Positions 1-6,387 of a DNA stretch of 11,016 nt are shown piece by piece. A model generated the notes under the pieces. That model saw only the letters and a program-made list of their open reading frames with translations. It was not told the DNA's origin and did no database searches. The position numbers and the translations under genes are program-made. Location of the stretch: positions 1-11,016 of the forward strand of contig JAGLYY010000441.1 of NCBI GenBank assembly GCA_023131935.1. Direction: 5' to 3'. Each line of letters begins with the position of its first letter. The first letter of the stretch is position 1. The DNA is from Spirochaetales bacterium (lineage in GTDB: Bacteria; Spirochaetota; Spirochaetia; JAGLYY01).

Positions 1-61
1 TTTGTCTGACCTTTACCCAGCCATCATCCTTAAGTATTTTTAATATTTCTTTTACTTTCAA
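1..61 (-). CDS. hicA: HicA-family mRNA interferase toxin, N-terminal fragment (runs off left edge)
   Basis: The visible 20 codons on the minus strand read MKVKEILKILKDDGWVKVRQ. This is the typical opening of HicA/YcfA proteins: an amphipathic first helix, then a DGW turn leading to the strand before the GSH(R/H) active-site region, which lies outside the window. HicA toxins are small double-stranded-RNA-binding-fold ribonucleases that cleave mRNA and are neutralised by HicB. The start is a TTG at 59-61. An in-frame TAA lies immediately upstream (62-64), no other initiator is available, and an SD-like GGAAG sits 7 nt upstream (69-73). No HicB-like gene is visible upstream; a partner would have to lie beyond the left edge. 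The 169 bp to the next gene (62-230) hold no ORF or promoter I can support. The family call rests on 20 residues only. Confidence 0.72.
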   Translation of the reverse strand, partial: MKVKEILKILKDDGWVKVRQ

Positions 62-230
62 TTACAATCTTCCAATATCAAAATCATGTCAGCCTGAGCC
101 TTTTATACAGCAATAATTTCTTCCCTGTATTAGTATAAACATATACAGCTGGAATTACTATAGAGAATAGCCGCCAATTCCCTATAGGTTCGTTAATCAA
201 TTTCCACTGTTCTGAAGTGCGGAATGTAAG

Positions 231-536
231 TTAAACGATTGGAATAATCCGGTCGAGATGAATCTCCGTGAATTGTTCACGAAGTGCTTCAGATATCCCG
301 GAAATTTTCAGTGACCCGCCCATTGCGGTAAAGTATTTATAAATTTGAAGGAGTTTTCCGATCCCGGCGCTGGTGATCGTCGGGACTTCCGTAAGATCGA
401 AAACGCCGTATTTCATGGTTTTATCGTCGACGAATTTTATAAACTTCGTAGTGAGCTCAGAACTCCCTTCGGTATCTATAGGCCCGGAGATCTTTATTTT
501 AATTGTGTCCTTCTCGATACTGATATCAACATCCAT
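231..536 (-). CDS. STAS-domain anti-sigma factor antagonist (SpoIIAA/RsbV type), paralog 1
   Basis: This is a 101-residue single-domain STAS protein, the usual length for SpoIIAA/RsbV. In partner switching, the unphosphorylated antagonist binds the anti-sigma kinase and releases its target; phosphorylation of one serine blocks this. The signature is TSAGIGKLLQIYKYF (about 55-69). Ser56 matches the phosphoacceptor of the family's DS(S/T)G(L/I)G motif, but the preceding Asp is Thr55. A longer in-frame ATG exists at 551. I chose 536 because GAGAGGA lies 4 nt upstream of it and because the protein then begins MDVDIS, aligned with MDIELE of the sister STAS protein in the same operon. The two paralogs share roughly 40% identity, with a nearly invariant EIHLDRI(I/F)PI tail. 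It is the last gene of the minus-strand operon, 30 nt after the hydrolase gene. Confidence 0.9.
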   Translation of the reverse strand: MDVDISIEKDTIKIKISGPIDTEGSSELTTKFIKFVDDKTMKYGVFDLTEVPTITSAGIGKLLQIYKYFTAMGGSLKISGISEALREQFTEIHLDRIIPIV

Positions 537-566
537 AGAATCCTCTCGCATTATAGGGGTTTACAC

Positions 567-1370
567 TTAACCCCTTGTCTCGCTTTCCCAACTTTTTATC
601 TCTTCGAACACCTGTTCCTTCCGCTTATCGGTAAAAATATCATGAAACATTCTCGGGAAGGTAACGATTTTTTTCTGTTTGCAGTTTAATCCTTCGAAAA
701 ACCGCTCCACCCCTTCAACAGGAGACAGCTTGTCAAAGGACCCATGGAGAACCAGGAGTTTGAGGCCCTGTAATTTTCCGAATCTATCGCTGATTTTCTC
801 AGTTGTTTTCGCGAATACCTTAAGAAGCCGTTTATTCAGGCTGCCAACAATGAGTTCGTCAGCGCCGAGCCGTTCCTGCTGGACCCTGTCCTTTGTAAAA
901 TAGCTCAAGTCAACCGGTATGACTGCCTTGCCCTTGTCGTGAATATCAAACAGGGGCGAAGCGATGAGGGGGGACGCGCAGATAGTTCTTGCCTCCTGAT
1001 CCGGGTACCGAAGATGGTAAGCAAGAGCGGTGAGAGCGCCTATAGAGTGACCAAGAAAGAGTATTTCCCTGAAGCCCTCCCTCTTGCTGACAAACCTTCT
1101 GAATGATTCAAGATCATCTACATATTGATCGCTATCCTCGATATCACCCCTTTCACCTGGACTACGCCCAAACCCCTGGAAATCAAAGGCATACACCTTG
1201 AGCCGGTTTTCGATAAGGTAGTTTACGAGAAACGGATAGGATCCGGCGTGATAACAGATGCCATGGAGGAGGATTATTACCTTTTCATAGCCTTTACTCG
1301 GGTCTTCCCAATATTGGCAGGATAGAACCTGTCCTTTGTTGTTTTTAAAGGTAGTTATAATGTGATTCAA
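567..1370 (-). CDS. Alpha/beta hydrolase (serine hydrolase, monoacylglycerol-lipase/Hydrolase_4 type)
   Basis: This 267-residue cytoplasmic alpha/beta hydrolase has no signal peptide. The oxyanion-hole segment LLHGICYHAGSY is at 34-45, FDFQGFGRSPG at 62-72, the nucleophile elbow GHSIG at 107-111 (Ser109), the acid Asp213 in GSFDKLSP and the base His243 in MFHDIF. The triad is complete, so it is probably active, perhaps on acylglycerols, lysophospholipids or another ester; the substrate cannot be read from sequence. The start is TTG at 1370, supported by a perfect AAGGAGG 7 nt upstream; the next internal ATG is at residue 241. It lies between two STAS genes (35 nt after one, 30 nt before the other) in an operon headed by an RsbW-like protein. 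This recalls RsbQ of Bacillus, an alpha/beta hydrolase that works with the phosphatase RsbP in energy-stress signalling. The parallel is by context, not by demonstrated orthology. Confidence 0.9.
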   Translation of the reverse strand: MNHIITTFKNNKGQVLSCQYWEDPSKGYEKVIILLHGICYHAGSYPFLVNYLIENRLKVYAFDFQGFGRSPGERGDIEDSDQYVDDLESFRRFVSKREGFREILFLGHSIGALTALAYHLRYPDQEARTICASPLIASPLFDIHDKGKAVIPVDLSYFTKDRVQQERLGADELIVGSLNKRLLKVFAKTTEKISDRFGKLQGLKLLVLHGSFDKLSPVEGVERFFEGLNCKQKKIVTFPRMFHDIFTDKRKEQVFEEIKSWESETRG

Positions 1371-1377
1371 AGCGATT

Positions 1378-1384
1378 CCTCCTT
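1378..1384 (-). promoter_or_regulatory. Strong Shine-Dalgarno that fixes a TTG start
   Basis: AAGGAGG on the minus strand lies 7 nt before the TTG at 1370. It is the strongest ribosome binding site in the window and the reason for accepting the non-ATG start of the hydrolase gene. Confidence 0.85.
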
Positions 1385-1405
1385 CCTGCAGGATTCGAAG
1401 TATGG

Positions 1406-1717
1406 TTATTCCCTGATAATGGGGAAAATCCTGTCAAGGTGTATTTCCATGAACTGTGTGTAGAGGCTGTCGGAAATACCCCGTATTTCCATTTTCCCCT
1501 TCTTGGCATCGATGTATTTATAAAAATTCATCAATTTCCCAATTCCTGAAGATATTGTAGTCCTGCAGGTGGTCATATTAAAGATCACATGCTCAACATC
1601 ATCCATTTCCATGACTTCCTGAAGCTGTACAGATAATTCATGACCGCCATCTGTGTCGATGTTTCCATCGATGATAATCTTCATGGTAGAGCCATCTTTT
1701 TCAAGTTCAATATCCAT
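1406..1717 (-). CDS. STAS-domain anti-sigma factor antagonist (SpoIIAA/RsbV type), paralog 2
   Basis: This 103-residue single-domain STAS protein is paralogous to the one at the end of the same operon. The phosphorylation loop reads TTISSGIGKLMNFYKY (53-68). Ser56 is the probable phosphoacceptor, with Ser57 beside it; the usual preceding Asp is Ile55. It is expected to be phosphorylated by the HATPase protein encoded 78 nt upstream and dephosphorylated by the divergently encoded PP2C phosphatase. The ATG start has GGAG 8 nt upstream within GAAGGAG. The N-terminal half differs from paralog 1 more than the C-terminal half, which is nearly conserved over GIGKL, YKY, GIS and EIHLDRI. The two could therefore share a kinase yet respond to different inputs. 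The alternative, bacterial STAS proteins that regulate something other than sigma factors (for example diguanylate cyclases or chemotaxis components), cannot be excluded. Confidence 0.92.
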   Translation of the reverse strand: MDIELEKDGSTMKIIIDGNIDTDGGHELSVQLQEVMEMDDVEHVIFNMTTCRTTISSGIGKLMNFYKYIDAKKGKMEIRGISDSLYTQFMEIHLDRIFPIIRE

Positions 1718-1795
1718 ATCTATTTCTCCTTCTCTTATTGATTATTTACGGATTCAACCAGCATGGCGGTTTTCATCACGTTTCCAGGAATTGAA

Positions 1796-2713
1796 TCAAC
1801 TTTGCTTAATATCTCCGCGCACCGGCGCTCTGCGGATTAAGGTTATCTTGGTCCCTTTCCTGTTATACCGTGTTTCATCAAAGGCGCGGGAAATGAGCCT
1901 GCCCCCTTTTCCCGAAATATCGAGAATCTCCTCTTCTGAGGTATCCTCATCAAATATCTTGATATTTGATGTGTCAAAACCGGGACCCTGATTGGTAATG
2001 GCCAGTTCCGCCGATTCCCGGGTAATATTAAGAGTAATATCGATATATCTCCCTCCATACTGCTCTTCTCCGAGCCGTTTTACTCTCTCCTCTTCGTACC
2101 GGTCCTCTTCAAAAAGAGATTGGGGCCTTAGAGAGGAATCCAGTTCAAGGTTGCCGTGCTCTACTGAGTTGATGAGCGCCTCTTCGAGGGCAAGGACAAC
2201 CTGGTCCATCTGAGTATCATCCTGATACATCCCTGCCTGCATTAGAATAGTCGCGAAAAATCGGCAGGTTTCGGATATCTGAAGGTCCCGTGTTTTCCAC
2301 CTGAAATGATGGTGCTGATCAACAAGCCCTTCATAAACGCTCAGGATCCGGTTAATGCTCCGGACAGCATCATAGAGCTTCGATGCTACCTTTTGCACCT
2401 CTTTTTTCACCAGAGGAAGGAAAAATAACTGTACCCCCGGAAGAAGTGAAACGGCATATCCAAGGTCCCTGTTGTTCTCCGGCACCGTGCAGCCGTATAA
2501 ATGCTGTGGATAATCGGTAATGATTTTGCGCAATAGTTTGGAGTCCTCCTCCGATTGAACTGAGAAGAATACAATCATGGGATCTTTCATCTTTGATAAG
2601 GACTCAGCCAGGTTTTCTCTAAGATCCCTTACTGAAAACTGCTTTTCAGCAAGATACATCTCGAGTAAAGAAAAATCATTTTCTGAAAACCCAACCAGTA
2701 TGACATTTTTCAT
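1796..2713 (-). CDS. Pseudo-receiver / HATPase protein, RsbW/SpoIIAB-type serine kinase or anti-sigma factor
   Basis: This 305-residue protein has two parts. Residues 1-118 have the alternating strand/helix pattern of a response-regulator receiver (NVILVGFS, MIVFFSVQ), but the strand-3 end that should carry the phosphoacceptor Asp reads FFSVQ, so it is a pseudo-receiver. Residues 145-293 form a HATPase_c_2 domain. The N-box is EEALINSVEHGN (177-188, Asn182), G1 is NQGPGFD (241-247), the lid glycines are SGKGGRLIS (267-275), and KGTKITL (286-292) follows. A charged segment of about 35 residues (190-225) separates N-box and G1, as in several RsbW-like proteins fused to signalling domains. Such proteins phosphorylate STAS antagonists and hold a target inactive. 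I chose the ATG at 2713 because strand 1 begins directly after it; AGGAG lies 13 nt upstream. A TTG at 2737 would add eight residues. First gene of the minus-strand operon. Confidence 0.87.
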   Translation of the reverse strand: MKNVILVGFSENDFSLLEMYLAEKQFSVRDLRENLAESLSKMKDPMIVFFSVQSEEDSKLLRKIITDYPQHLYGCTVPENNRDLGYAVSLLPGVQLFFLPLVKKEVQKVASKLYDAVRSINRILSVYEGLVDQHHHFRWKTRDLQISETCRFFATILMQAGMYQDDTQMDQVVLALEEALINSVEHGNLELDSSLRPQSLFEEDRYEEERVKRLGEEQYGGRYIDITLNITRESAELAITNQGPGFDTSNIKIFDEDTSEEEILDISGKGGRLISRAFDETRYNRKGTKITLIRRAPVRGDIKQS

Positions 2714-2754
2714 ACCTACTGAAACTCTCCTGCGCAATTACTTCTATGTGATTA

Positions 2755-2782
2755 ATTGTAGGAAGTTTTACCCCAAACGCAA
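2755..2782 (-). promoter_or_regulatory. Candidate promoter of the minus-strand HATPase/STAS operon (weak)
   Basis: On the minus strand, TACAAT (2755-2760, 5 of 6 to the -10 consensus) lies 16 nt from TTGCGT (2777-2782, only TTG matching). An alternative is a perfect TATAAT on the same strand at 2795-2800, but its -35 region (TTACCC) is poor. Either would place the transcript start within about 80 nt of the gene. Because the -35 elements are weak, a non-housekeeping sigma factor or an activator is possible. Confidence 0.3.
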
Positions 2783-2839
2783 ATTTTTTTGCTTATTATA
2801 TGGTCCTGTAAAATAAGGGTAATCCATTGATATGCACCA

Positions 2840-2861
2840 ATACTTTTCTCCAGAAAAGTAT
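2840..2861. promoter_or_regulatory. Perfect 10-bp inverted repeat, likely operator, in the divergent intergenic region
   Basis: ATACTTTTCT and its exact reverse complement AGAAAAGTAT are separated by only CC. The 2-nt spacer argues against an RNA hairpin, and no T-tract follows on either strand, so a dimeric DNA-binding protein is more likely than a terminator. The site lies between the two divergent transcription units, about 40 bp upstream of the candidate -35 element of the phosphatase gene and beyond the candidate promoters of the HATPase gene. It could therefore control either or both. Confidence 0.55.
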
Positions 2862-2902
2862 AGGATATCGTCAGGTTTTTGGAGGTTAAATCAATCAGGT
2901 AC

Positions 2903-2930
2903 TTGTCAAGAACTTCTTTTCGCATAGTAT
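2903..2930 (+). promoter_or_regulatory. Candidate sigma70-type promoter of the phosphatase/HDOD operon
   Basis: TTGTCA (2903-2908, 5 of 6) is followed after 16 nt by TAGTAT (2925-2930, 4 of 6). Transcription would begin near 2937, leaving a leader of roughly 18 nt before the GTG start. The elements are read by eye. Confidence 0.45.
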
Positions 2931-2954
2931 TTGTAGGGAGAGGTTTAAGCAGAG

Positions 2955-4163
2955 GTGATTACAGTAATACAGAAAGCTCCGGAATCCCTTGCGGAAATTG
3001 CAACGGTCCTTAAAGAGAACGGGATCTCCTATAAGGCTCTCTCCCCCCAATTTGCCATAAACATCTTTGATAAGAGTAATCTCTGCGTATATCTGGAGCC
3101 CCCGGATGATGTAACTCCCTTAAAAAAAATCCTTGGAGCGGGTGTTGGATTGATCCTTCCGGAGGGGCATTACCGGAAAGAACTTAGCGGCTATAATCGG
3201 GTATTCTTCATCCCCGAGGGGATGACCCCTGCTCAGTATTTGAAATCGCTTCTCTCTATAAGCTCTCTGTTGGGGATCTCCATCAATAAGAATTCTCTGA
3301 TGACCGGGGTCAACAACCGGCTGCTCCAGCAGCGGGCGATTGAATTGAAGAGTGCCAACGAAATCCTTGAGCAGCGGGCAGTTGAGCTTCAGAATTCATT
3401 GGAGCAGCAGGACGGGATGCACCAGCAGATTATGGAAGAGCTTGCCCTGGCCAGCGAATTACAGAAAAGCCTGCTGCCCAGGGAGTTTCCCACCGGTCTC
3501 CCCCTGGATTTCTGTCACCGGTACATGCCCTACTCTCAGATAGGGGGAGATTTCTTTGAAATTGCCCGTCTTGACGAGAACCATCTAGGAATTATCATTA
3601 CCGATGTCTCAGGCCATGGTGTGGCATCTGCCTTTGTTACAGCAATGTTTAAAAGTTCTTTTGCCCATCTGTCTTCCGGACTAATCTCTCCCGCTGAAAC
3701 CTTTGCGCTTCTGAATACTGAGTTTACCCGGGTAATACGTACAGAGCATTACCTCACGGCTTTTTACGCTGTGGTAAATCTCGAGGACTTCACCTGTACC
3801 TATTGTAATGCCGGCCATCCGAAACAATTACTCTTCAGGAAAAATGGGGAGATTGAAGAACTCACTACAATAGGATTTTTCATCGGGATGTTCGAGGGGA
3901 CAGAATACGAAGAAAAAACCATCCAATTTAATCCTGGTGACAAGCTGCTGCTTTTTACCGACGGCATCCTGGAAACCGAAAATGAGGAAGCGGTGCCATT
4001 TGGCCGGGAAAATCTTATCCGTGTTGTACAGGAGTACCCTGATCAGGACCTCGAGGGGCTTGCAAATGCCATCATGAGCAATCTGATAATGTATAATGCC
4101 GAACCGATTTTTCAGGATGATATCACTTTTTTGATAACAGAGATCCTTGAAAGTCTGAAGTGA
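2955..4163 (+). CDS. PP2C/SpoIIE-type serine phosphatase (RsbU-like) with N-terminal sensory-like domain and coiled coil
   Basis: This 402-residue cytoplasmic phosphatase probably dephosphorylates one or both STAS proteins of the divergent operon, resetting the partner switch. Residues 1-115 form an alpha/beta domain without recognisable catalytic residues. Residues 120-172 are a coiled coil with a two-heptad repeat (QQRAIEL then EQRAVEL, 14 residues apart) that merges into ELQKSLLP, the usual lead-in to RsbU-type catalytic domains. The SpoIIE domain spans 175-398: GGDFFE (Asp199), ITDVSGHG (Asp217), CNAGHP (284-289), LLFTDGILET (Asp336) and FQDDITFLI (Asp388/389). All expected metal ligands are present. 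The start is GTG. An in-frame TAA at 2946-2948 excludes anything longer, GGGAGAGG lies 11 nt upstream, and the next ATG is at residue 90. The HDOD gene follows after 44 nt. Confidence 0.93.
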   Translation: MITVIQKAPESLAEIATVLKENGISYKALSPQFAINIFDKSNLCVYLEPPDDVTPLKKILGAGVGLILPEGHYRKELSGYNRVFFIPEGMTPAQYLKSLLSISSLLGISINKNSLMTGVNNRLLQQRAIELKSANEILEQRAVELQNSLEQQDGMHQQIMEELALASELQKSLLPREFPTGLPLDFCHRYMPYSQIGGDFFEIARLDENHLGIIITDVSGHGVASAFVTAMFKSSFAHLSSGLISPAETFALLNTEFTRVIRTEHYLTAFYAVVNLEDFTCTYCNAGHPKQLLFRKNGEIEELTTIGFFIGMFEGTEYEEKTIQFNPGDKLLLFTDGILETENEEAVPFGRENLIRVVQEYPDQDLEGLANAIMSNLIMYNAEPIFQDDITFLITEILESLK

Positions 4164-4207
4164 TTCATATTGACATTCATACACTAAAGAGGTAGGAAGG
4201 TAAATAT

Positions 4208-5089
4208 ATGGAACCCAGCGAGCAATTAAAAAAAATCACCATGGCAATTCAGGAGCTTCCAACCCTGAACGTCGTCGCCCTGAAGGTGAATCGATTGCTC
4301 CGATCCTCAACCGCCGGATCCGGGGACCTGGCAAAGGTGATTCAACTCGATCAAAGTATTACTGCCCGGCTCCTGTCCTTGGTGAATTCCGCTGCTTATG
4401 GACTTCGCCGGAAGGTTTCAAATGTTCAGGAAGCGGTCTCGTTTCTCGGTACAAATACGGTTTCCCAGATTGTTCTTGGTTTGGGGGTTTTAAGTACTTT
4501 CAGCGGAAAAGATAATCCCCGATTCAGCCGGGAAAAGTTATGGTTTCACAGCCTCGCCGTAGCTGTTCTTGCCAGAAAAATTGCCAGGGTAAAAAAGTGT
4601 CATAAACAACCGGAAGATGTGTTTACTGCCGGTCTGCTTCATGACTTGGGGAAAGTTGCTGTTGATCACTTTTGCAATGAGTCTTTCGAACTTGTTTTAG
4701 ACGAACTTGAACAAAATCCGAACCAGCCGTTTCATGAAGCTGAGAAAAAAGTCTACGGGTTGACCCACAACACCATTGGAGAATGGGTCGCCCGAAATTG
4801 GGAGCTGCCCCGCCGAACCATTGTTGCGATAAAACATCATCATCAACCTCCAGGATCCAGAGAGGGGTTCCACATGTCCGATGACACTGTTGCCGATCTG
4901 GTAATGCTTGCCGACTGGATCGCTGTAACGAAGGGATTGGGCTATTCAGGCACAAAATCCATTGAGCCACCGACAAAAGAGAGCCTTTCCCGGCTCAGTA
5001 TTACCCTCGAGGAAGCAATGGTGATTGCGGATGAAGCTATGAAAGAGATAAAAGAGGCAGCTTTAGTCCTTGGAATAAAAGCAGATTAA
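4208..5089 (+). CDS. HDOD-domain signalling protein
   Basis: This 293-residue protein is built almost wholly of an HDOD domain. The N-terminal half carries the family pattern LPTLNVVALKV (17-27), the QLDQSITARLL segment (46-56), VNSAAYG (59-65) and AVSFLGTN (76-83). The C-terminal half is HD-like. Many HDOD proteins have lost the HD metal ligands, but here H114, H145-D146 (LLHDLGK), the H210-H212 run and D236 (LADW) look retained, so weak hydrolase activity or metal/nucleotide binding is possible. HDOD proteins act in bacterial signalling, including cyclic-di-GMP and stress pathways, usually through protein contacts. The ATG is preceded by GGAAGG at 7 nt. It lies 44 nt after the phosphatase gene and is probably cotranscribed, which points to the same pathway. 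Its 3' end faces the HD-GYP gene 38 bp away; no clear terminator separates them. Confidence 0.92.
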   Translation: MEPSEQLKKITMAIQELPTLNVVALKVNRLLRSSTAGSGDLAKVIQLDQSITARLLSLVNSAAYGLRRKVSNVQEAVSFLGTNTVSQIVLGLGVLSTFSGKDNPRFSREKLWFHSLAVAVLARKIARVKKCHKQPEDVFTAGLLHDLGKVAVDHFCNESFELVLDELEQNPNQPFHEAEKKVYGLTHNTIGEWVARNWELPRRTIVAIKHHHQPPGSREGFHMSDDTVADLVMLADWIAVTKGLGYSGTKSIEPPTKESLSRLSITLEEAMVIADEAMKEIKEAALVLGIKAD

Positions 5090-5127
5090 AAAGGGACTGT
5101 ACAATTCCTGTAGATAATCCATATCGT

Positions 5128-6357
5128 TTATTCAACATCCCCGTACTTCTGGGTAATAGCTTTAATGTTCGGAAGGACTTTGAAGAAGATATCAACAAGT
5201 TCAGGATCAAATTTTATTCCAGACATCTTCCTTATCTCCTTAAGAACATCCTCCTCTTTCCAGGCATCTTTGTAGACCCTTTTACTGGAAAGGGCATCGT
5301 AAACATCCGCGAGAGCCACAATGCGTCCGAAAAACGGGATCTCTTCCCCCTTCTTTCCCTCAGGATTTCCTTTTTTTCCGGTTTCCAGGGGTTCTCCGGT
5401 ATTAATATCCACTTTACCCGGATATCCCGTTCCATCCCAATTTTCATGATGGCTCAAGGCTACATCCATCGCGAGTTCATCAAATATCGATTGTTTATCA
5501 TTAAAAAGCCGGGCGCCGTGCAAGGTATGTGATTTCATGATTTCGTATTCTTCATCGGTAAATCTTGCCGGTTTTTTCAATATGAGGTCTGAAATCGCTA
5601 CTTTCCCAACATCATGAAGCATCGCCGCCATTCGAAGTGTATCCATCGTTCGATGCATCTCCTGCTCATCAACTCCCCTCTTTTTCGCCCAGTGTTCATA
5701 AATCTCCACCGAATAACCCGCCACCCGGTTTACATGGGGTCCGGTTTCCTTCGGGTCCCGCAGCTCGGCCATTCTGATCATCCTGAGGATGATAGCACGG
5801 GTCATTTTGGCCCGCTGGAGGGCAATAGACGCGTTTGTAGCAAAGTGCCTGATAAGAGGTAAATCATCGCCACGAAAGGGTGCCGGTTTCCCCTTATCGT
5901 TAAGGGCGTTTATCACCTGTATTACACCGATGAGTTCGCCGGTATTAGTGGTAAGGGGGACCGTTAAGATCGAATGGGTCTTGTACTTCGCGAGCTTATC
6001 ATATTTAGTGTTATAACTGTATGGGGCTTTTTCCGGTATTTTATACACATCAGGGATGTTCACCAATTCTCCTGTAGACGCGACATAACCGGAGATCGTC
6101 TTTTTATCGATCGGTATGGAGAATCTATTGTAGATAAGCTTCTGTCCGGAAGGCAGTTCTCTCTGCTTCGTGTTATTCTGGCTATATTCAATGACTAATT
6201 CATTCTTTTTTTTAATATAAATTGATCCCGCGTCCGCGTTTAAAACCTTACGGGCTTCGAGGAGTATTCGTTCAAGAAGGATATCGAGGTCCTGTATGTT
6301 GTTAAGCTCTGAATCGAGACCGATAACTTCCTGTAATTGCTCGAATTTAGATGTCAT
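5128..6357 (-). CDS. GAF-domain HD-GYP protein, probable cyclic-di-GMP phosphodiesterase
   Basis: This 409-residue cytoplasmic protein has a GAF sensory domain at about 23-183 (LLERILLEARKVLNADAGSI start, PLTTNTGELIGVIQVIN core). A connecting helix leads to an HD-GYP domain at about 190-400. Visible catalytic features are GPHVNRV (H208), MLHDVGK (H248-D249), MKSHTLHGA (H277, H280), SHHENWDGTGYP (H303, H304, GYP 311-313) and ALADVYDAL (D351). All are intact, so hydrolysis of cyclic-di-GMP is expected. About 20 extra, Gly/Lys/Glu-rich residues (roughly 316-338) lie between GYP and IPFFGRIVAL, where the family usually has a short loop. The ATG has AGAGGA 5 nt upstream and its own promoter. It converges with the phosphatase/HDOD operon and is divergent from the ModE-like gene. 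The GAF ligand is unknown. Confidence 0.93.
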   Translation of the reverse strand: MTSKFEQLQEVIGLDSELNNIQDLDILLERILLEARKVLNADAGSIYIKKKNELVIEYSQNNTKQRELPSGQKLIYNRFSIPIDKKTISGYVASTGELVNIPDVYKIPEKAPYSYNTKYDKLAKYKTHSILTVPLTTNTGELIGVIQVINALNDKGKPAPFRGDDLPLIRHFATNASIALQRAKMTRAIILRMIRMAELRDPKETGPHVNRVAGYSVEIYEHWAKKRGVDEQEMHRTMDTLRMAAMLHDVGKVAISDLILKKPARFTDEEYEIMKSHTLHGARLFNDKQSIFDELAMDVALSHHENWDGTGYPGKVDINTGEPLETGKKGNPEGKKGEEIPFFGRIVALADVYDALSSKRVYKDAWKEEDVLKEIRKMSGIKFDPELVDIFFKVLPNIKAITQKYGDVE

Positions 6358-6387
6358 GAAGATCCTCTTCTTAAAACTATCGGTTAC

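Noticed and set aside
151..181. GGAATT...AATTCC inverted repeat downstream of the STAS operon as a terminator
   Set aside because: The stem is only 6 bp, the loop is about 19 nt, and there is no T-run on the minus strand.
88..230. A 48-codon open frame on the minus strand following the STAS stop, as a small gene upstream of hicA
   Set aside because: It has no ATG or ribosome binding site, the product resembles nothing I know, and it is simply the frame continuing from the STAS stop codon.
537..551. Longer start for the last STAS gene at the ATG at 551
   Set aside because: The ATG at 536 has a well-placed GAGAGGA and aligns with the start of the paralogous STAS protein.
345..689. Plus-strand open frames across the STAS/hydrolase region, and similar shadows elsewhere
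   Set aside because: They overlap genes with full domain signatures on the other strand, lack ribosome binding sites and match no family.
1751..1797. GATTCAA...TTGAATC 7-bp inverted repeat between the HATPase and first STAS genes as a terminator or attenuator
   Set aside because: The stem is AT-rich with a 33-nt loop and no T-run, and one arm overlaps the HATPase stop codon. It could be chance.
5090..5127. Bidirectional terminator between the convergent HDOD and HD-GYP genes
   Set aside because: Only 38 bp are available and no GC-rich stem with flanking A/T tracts can be formed.
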